Assembly (NCBI GenBank): GCA_030613745.1
Contig: JAUWLK010000031.1
Span: forward strand, 1-16,298
Direction of reading: 5' to 3'
Length of the DNA stretch: 16,298 nucleotides
From: Flavobacteriaceae bacterium
Lineage (GTDB): Bacteria; Bacteroidota; Bacteroidia; Flavobacteriales; Flavobacteriaceae
Shown here: piece by piece, positions 13,773-16,298 of the stretch
How positions within the stretch are numbered: the stretch's first letter is position 1
How the letters are laid out: each line of letters starts with the position of its first letter
Translations under genes and position numbers: made by a program
The notes under the pieces: generated by a model
Seen by the model: the letters and a program-made list of their open reading frames with translations, nothing else
What the model was told of the DNA's origin: nothing
The model's database searches: none

Positions 13773-14482
13773 TGAGTTTAGGTAATCTGTATTTAATTCC
13801 TACAACATTAGGAGATAATGAACCTTTAGAAGTCTTACCAATTTTAGTTAAAAAGATAGTTGAGCAGGTTGATTTTTATATTGTTGAAAATGAAAAATCA
13901 GCACGAAGATTTATTAAAAAAATTACACCAAGAAAATCACAACCTTCTTTAAAGATTTTTATTTTAGATAAATACACTTCCGAGTTAGAATCAAAGACTT
14001 ATCTTGATGCCTGTTTGCAAGGCAAAAACATAGGCTTATTATCAGAAGCAGGTGTTCCTGCAATAGCAGACCCAGGAGCTAATATTGTTATTCAGGCCCA
14101 TCAAAATAATATAAGGGTTATACCTTTAGTAGGGCCATCTTCAATAACTTTAGCTATGATGAGTTCAGGTTTAAATGGGCAAAATTTTGCTTTTAATGGT
14201 TATTTACCTATTGATAAATTAGAAAGAAAAAAAGCAATTAAAGAATTGGAAAAATTATCAAAACTTAAAAATCAATCACAAATATTTATAGAAACTCCTT
14301 ATAGAAATGACAAATTATTTTCTGATCTAAAAAGCGTATTAACGCCATCAACTCTTTTATGTATTGCTGTTGATATAACTTTATCAACTGAGTTTATCAA
14401 AACGTTAAATATAAGTGATTGGAAAAATCAGAAAGTTAATTTGCATAAGCGTCCATGCATTTTTATCATCCACAAATTTTAA
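13769..14482 (+). CDS. tetrapyrrole-methylase-fold SAM methyltransferase, RsmI-like
   Basis: This 237-residue protein belongs to the fold of RsmI (16S rRNA C1402 ribose 2'-O-methyltransferase). It has an N-terminal LGNLYLIPTTLGD strand, the signature SEAGVPAIADPG at 92-103, the SAM-site region LVGPSSITLAMMSSG at 120-134, and FNGYLP near 142-147. The C-terminal part includes IFIETPYRND, matching the family's E-TPYR motif. rRNA 2'-O-methylation is the likely activity. However, Bacteroidota often have a second, closer RsmI elsewhere, so this paralogue's target is uncertain and no symbol is given. Two tandem ATGs exist at 13769 and 13772; the first overlaps the phosphatase stop by four bases, indicating translational coupling. 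It is the last gene of the dnaA unit. Confidence 0.9.
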   Translation: MMSLGNLYLIPTTLGDNEPLEVLPILVKKIVEQVDFYIVENEKSARRFIKKITPRKSQPSLKIFILDKYTSELESKTYLDACLQGKNIGLLSEAGVPAIADPGANIVIQAHQNNIRVIPLVGPSSITLAMMSSGLNGQNFAFNGYLPIDKLERKKAIKELEKLSKLKNQSQIFIETPYRNDKLFSDLKSVLTPSTLLCIAVDITLSTEFIKTLNISDWKNQKVNLHKRPCIFIIHKF

Positions 14483-14487
14483 CAAAA

Positions 14488-14512
14488 AAAGGCTATAAAA
14501 TATGCAGCCTTT
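14488..14512. terminator. bidirectional terminator between convergent genes
   Basis: AAAGGCT (14488-14494) pairs with AGCCTTT (14506-14512), with further ATA/TAT pairing inside the loop. It lies 6 bases after the methyltransferase stop and 24 bases after the end of the minus-strand lysozyme-fold gene. On the minus strand the stem leads into seven T, so termination is stronger in that direction; the plus-strand tail is only TTTATATT. Confidence 0.75.
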
Positions 14513-14535
14513 ATATTAAAGTTATAATTTCAAAC

Positions 14536-15162
14536 TTATATGGTGTGATTTTTAATCGGTTTGATAAAAGATGTGTCATAACCAGCAAATTTTTTCATAT
14601 AGTGTTGGACATTAGTTCCATAAGCGTCAATAAATATTTCAGACCCATTACTTCGTAAATATTTTTTTACATTTCCAGCACCAGCCAAATGAGCGGCTGC
14701 TAATATTCCGGATTCAGTAATTTCTATACCATTAATTCTTTTACCAACACTACGTTTAATGTCTCTTATTAAGATCCATTTATTAACTGAACACAATACT
14801 ATAAAAGCTTCTTCCTGTAATTCAGGGGTATTTAAAAATTTATTTGTATCGTATATTTTTATTCTATTCAATGTTGTTTTACCAAATTGATACTTTCCTA
14901 AATAACCCAGACTATTTACCTTATTGTATTTGCCTTGTGATTCTTTAAAAGCCACAGCTTCTCTAAAGCCAATAAATGTATTATCAATAGTTGGTGTGTA
15001 AATTAATTCAAATGGCTCAATATCTTTACAAACAGTTACAATAGTATTTGCTTCAGGTAAATTATATTGAACTTTTTTGATGGGGGTGCTATTAAATTGT
15101 ACTCTAGTGAAAGCACTTAAAATAATCACACCTAATGTGAGAAGAATAATTTTCTTTTTCAT
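14536..15162 (-). CDS. exported lysozyme/transglycosylase-fold protein
   Basis: The 208-residue protein begins with a signal peptide or membrane anchor (MKKKIILLTLGVIILSAF, residues 1-18). It contains a lysozyme-superfamily core at about 66-190: FREAVAFKESQGKYNKVN, with E74 as likely catalytic glutamate, GYLGKYQFGKTTL at 86-98, and ILAAAHLAGAGNVKKYL near 153-169. This fold cleaves or binds peptidoglycan glycan strands, so a periplasmic wall-remodelling role is likely. A LysM or other wall-binding domain is absent. Activity is inferred from the motif pattern, not from a close match. A good promoter lies upstream and a terminator downstream, so it is probably monocistronic. Confidence 0.78.
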   Translation of the reverse strand: MKKKIILLTLGVIILSAFTRVQFNSTPIKKVQYNLPEANTIVTVCKDIEPFELIYTPTIDNTFIGFREAVAFKESQGKYNKVNSLGYLGKYQFGKTTLNRIKIYDTNKFLNTPELQEEAFIVLCSVNKWILIRDIKRSVGKRINGIEITESGILAAAHLAGAGNVKKYLRSNGSEIFIDAYGTNVQHYMKKFAGYDTSFIKPIKNHTI

Positions 15163-15208
15163 AACGTATTTTTTAGTTAGGGAGTACCTAAAAATTACAT
15201 ATTTTTTG

Positions 15209-15216
15209 CAAAGATA
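15209..15216 (-). promoter_or_regulatory. promoter -7 element of the lysozyme-fold gene
   Basis: TATCTTTG on the minus strand is followed by CAAA, a very typical Bacteroidota -7 context, and lies 47 bases upstream of the ATG at 15162. It sits in the 103-base gap after the DUF2279 gene. No clear TTG -33 element accompanies it; TTTA occurs near the expected place. Confidence 0.6.
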
Positions 15217-15265
15217 ATCTATTTTTATTAATAGTATATTCTAAATAAATGTTAATATTTTAAAG

Positions 15266-16210
15266 CTAAAAATACAAAGCATGAAATTTAAAACTGCCAT
15301 TACTTCTATATTCAATAGTTGGGGCAGGTATTTTAAACAAATTAAAAACATTAAAAACTGTTTTTAAAAAAGGTGATTTTGTTTTAATTTTTGTTAAATC
15401 AATATCAATACTACTGTAGAATTGCCTGTATGATTCATATTGTTGAGGAGGATGCATAGAATAATCAAAACTATTTTCAGGCAAGCCATCTGCACCATAA
15501 CCTAAAGCAAAATTTAACCATTTAGGAATTTTACTTTCTTTGAAAAATGACCATAGATTTATTGAAAGCCAATATGTTTGACCATTATAATCTTTTAAAA
15601 TTTGTTGCAAAGTATTTTCTCCTAATTTCCCTGGATTGTTTTTAGCATACGAAGTAGTGTGAAAAGAAAATTTCATTTGAATTCGTTGTTCATCCCAAAG
15701 TAATTCTTGACCAATCAATAAGCTTGTACCAATTGCATTTGCAAAAACATCACCAGTTGAAAACCCCCATTCTTCTGAAAACCCATCAAATACTTCAATT
15801 GTTGTTAAAAAAACAAAACCTAAAGTTGCTCCATATATCAATTGATTTTTTTTAGATTCTCCTGCCCAGCTTAATGCATCCATTCCCATTTTCCCAATAT
15901 AGTATGAGCTAAATGCATGTCCAAATTTATCCATTTGCATCCATGAAGTATTATCATTTAAAAAATGAAAACTTGAACGCGGATAATCAGCATACCAAAG
16001 TTGATTTAATCCAATTAGTGTTATTGTTGCTACAGAAGCTTCGGTTATATAAACCGCATTACGTCTATTTTTATTTAAGGTATCAGATTTTTGAAAAAAT
16101 GAAGTTTTTGTTTGAGAAAATGTATTAAATGATAATATGAAAAAAATTGAATATAAAAAGTAAATTTTCCTAAAGGAAATTAATTTTTTATAATGTTCAA
16201 AATGCTGCAT
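15266..16210 (-). CDS. DUF2279 family exported protein
   Basis: The 314-residue protein has an N-terminal signal peptide (hydrophobic 16-29, likely cleavage before Q33 in FNTFSQ). Its conserved segment WMQMDKFGHAFSSYYIG at 90-106 is characteristic of DUF2279 (YfiM-like) as I know it. Hydrophobic stretches near 55-69 and 125-140 (YGATLGFVFLTTIEVFDG) follow, and a C-terminal half rich in aromatic residues ends in KFHALYF, an outer-membrane-like terminus. The function is unknown; an envelope location is likely. The ATG at 16210 follows the preceding gene's stop by a single base, so translation is probably coupled to it. The first 14 residues before the hydrophobic core make the signal n-region unusually long. 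Confidence 0.85.
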   Translation of the reverse strand: MQHFEHYKKLISFRKIYFLYSIFFILSFNTFSQTKTSFFQKSDTLNKNRRNAVYITEASVATITLIGLNQLWYADYPRSSFHFLNDNTSWMQMDKFGHAFSSYYIGKMGMDALSWAGESKKNQLIYGATLGFVFLTTIEVFDGFSEEWGFSTGDVFANAIGTSLLIGQELLWDEQRIQMKFSFHTTSYAKNNPGKLGENTLQQILKDYNGQTYWLSINLWSFFKESKIPKWLNFALGYGADGLPENSFDYSMHPPQQYESYRQFYSSIDIDLTKIKTKSPFLKTVFNVFNLFKIPAPTIEYRSNGSFKFHALYF

Positions 16211-16211
16211 A

Positions 16212-16298
16212 TTAACGAAATACTTCTAGTTTATTAATCCAGTTTTGATATTTTTTAGCATTGATATTATGCTGACTTAATGTTTTTGCAAATTCGTG
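16212..16298 (-). CDS. C-terminal end of an unidentified gene, cut by window edge
   Basis: The last 28 codons and TAA stop (16212-16214) of a minus-strand frame open to the window edge. The visible residues (HEFAKTLSQHNINAK then KYQNWINKLEVFR) look like a soluble, basic helical terminus. That is too little to name a family. It ends one base before the DUF2279 start, so the two are almost certainly in one operon. Confidence 0.65.
   Translation of the reverse strand, partial: HEFAKTLSQHNINAKKYQNWINKLEVFR

Noticed and set aside
15913..16128. 71-codon plus-strand frame inside the DUF2279 gene
   Set aside because: It is antisense to the conserved WMQMDKFGH segment and no promoter or family match is seen.

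Overview
This window is AT-rich (about 70% A+T by eye) and reads as a chromosomal segment of a Bacteroidota bacterium, most likely a member of the Flavobacteriaceae. The support is as follows. Signal peptides end in the 'FSQ' or 'YAQ' style. There is a monomeric NADP-isocitrate dehydrogenase, a DUF6095-like small membrane protein and a dnaA / low-molecular-weight phosphatase / tetrapyrrole-methylase-fold methyltransferase cluster. Several intergenic gaps carry the Bacteroidota -7 promoter element TAnnTTTG, and Shine-Dalgarno sequences are weak or absent.

Layout. At the left edge (1-1015, minus) is a truncated ATP-grasp gene with an apparent TTG start, followed upstream by a two-helix membrane protein (1083-1334, minus). 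A strong bidirectional-type terminator (1390-1418) separates these from icd (1444-3669, minus). Upstream of icd lies a 1.2 kb gene-free stretch (3670-4874) with several inverted repeats; it is the least explained part of the window. Next come rplS (4875-5225), a periplasmic PAP2 phosphatase (5373-6113) and trmD (6110-6802), all minus. trmD and the PAP2 gene overlap by 4 bases. A divergent promoter region leads to an MFS transporter (6938-8176, plus).

prmC (8196-9071) and a GNAT acetyltransferase (9080-9574) form a minus-strand pair. It is divergent from ribD (9651-10691) and a YigZ/IMPACT-family gene (10699-11310), both of which appear to start with TTG. A YbgC-type thioesterase (11300-11710, minus) overlaps the YigZ end and is divergent from the dnaA operon: dnaA (11876-13303), the phosphatase (13317-13772) and the methyltransferase (13769-14482). 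A convergent terminator (14488-14512) separates that operon from a minus-strand lysozyme-fold protein (14536-15162), a DUF2279-type envelope protein (15266-16210) and the last 28 codons of an unidentified gene (16212-16298).

The window is mostly housekeeping: translation (L19, TrmD, PrmC and a probable rRNA methyltransferase), replication initiation (DnaA), riboflavin synthesis (RibD), central carbon metabolism (Icd) and cell-envelope maintenance. I see no mobile element, tRNA, rRNA, CRISPR array, phage gene or obvious defence system. The most interesting signals are non-coding: the structured spacer upstream of icd with a possible small RNA, a heptanucleotide tandem repeat inside prmC, a hairpin against the thioesterase start codon, a possibly leaderless trmD promoter, and DnaA boxes around the dnaA locus.
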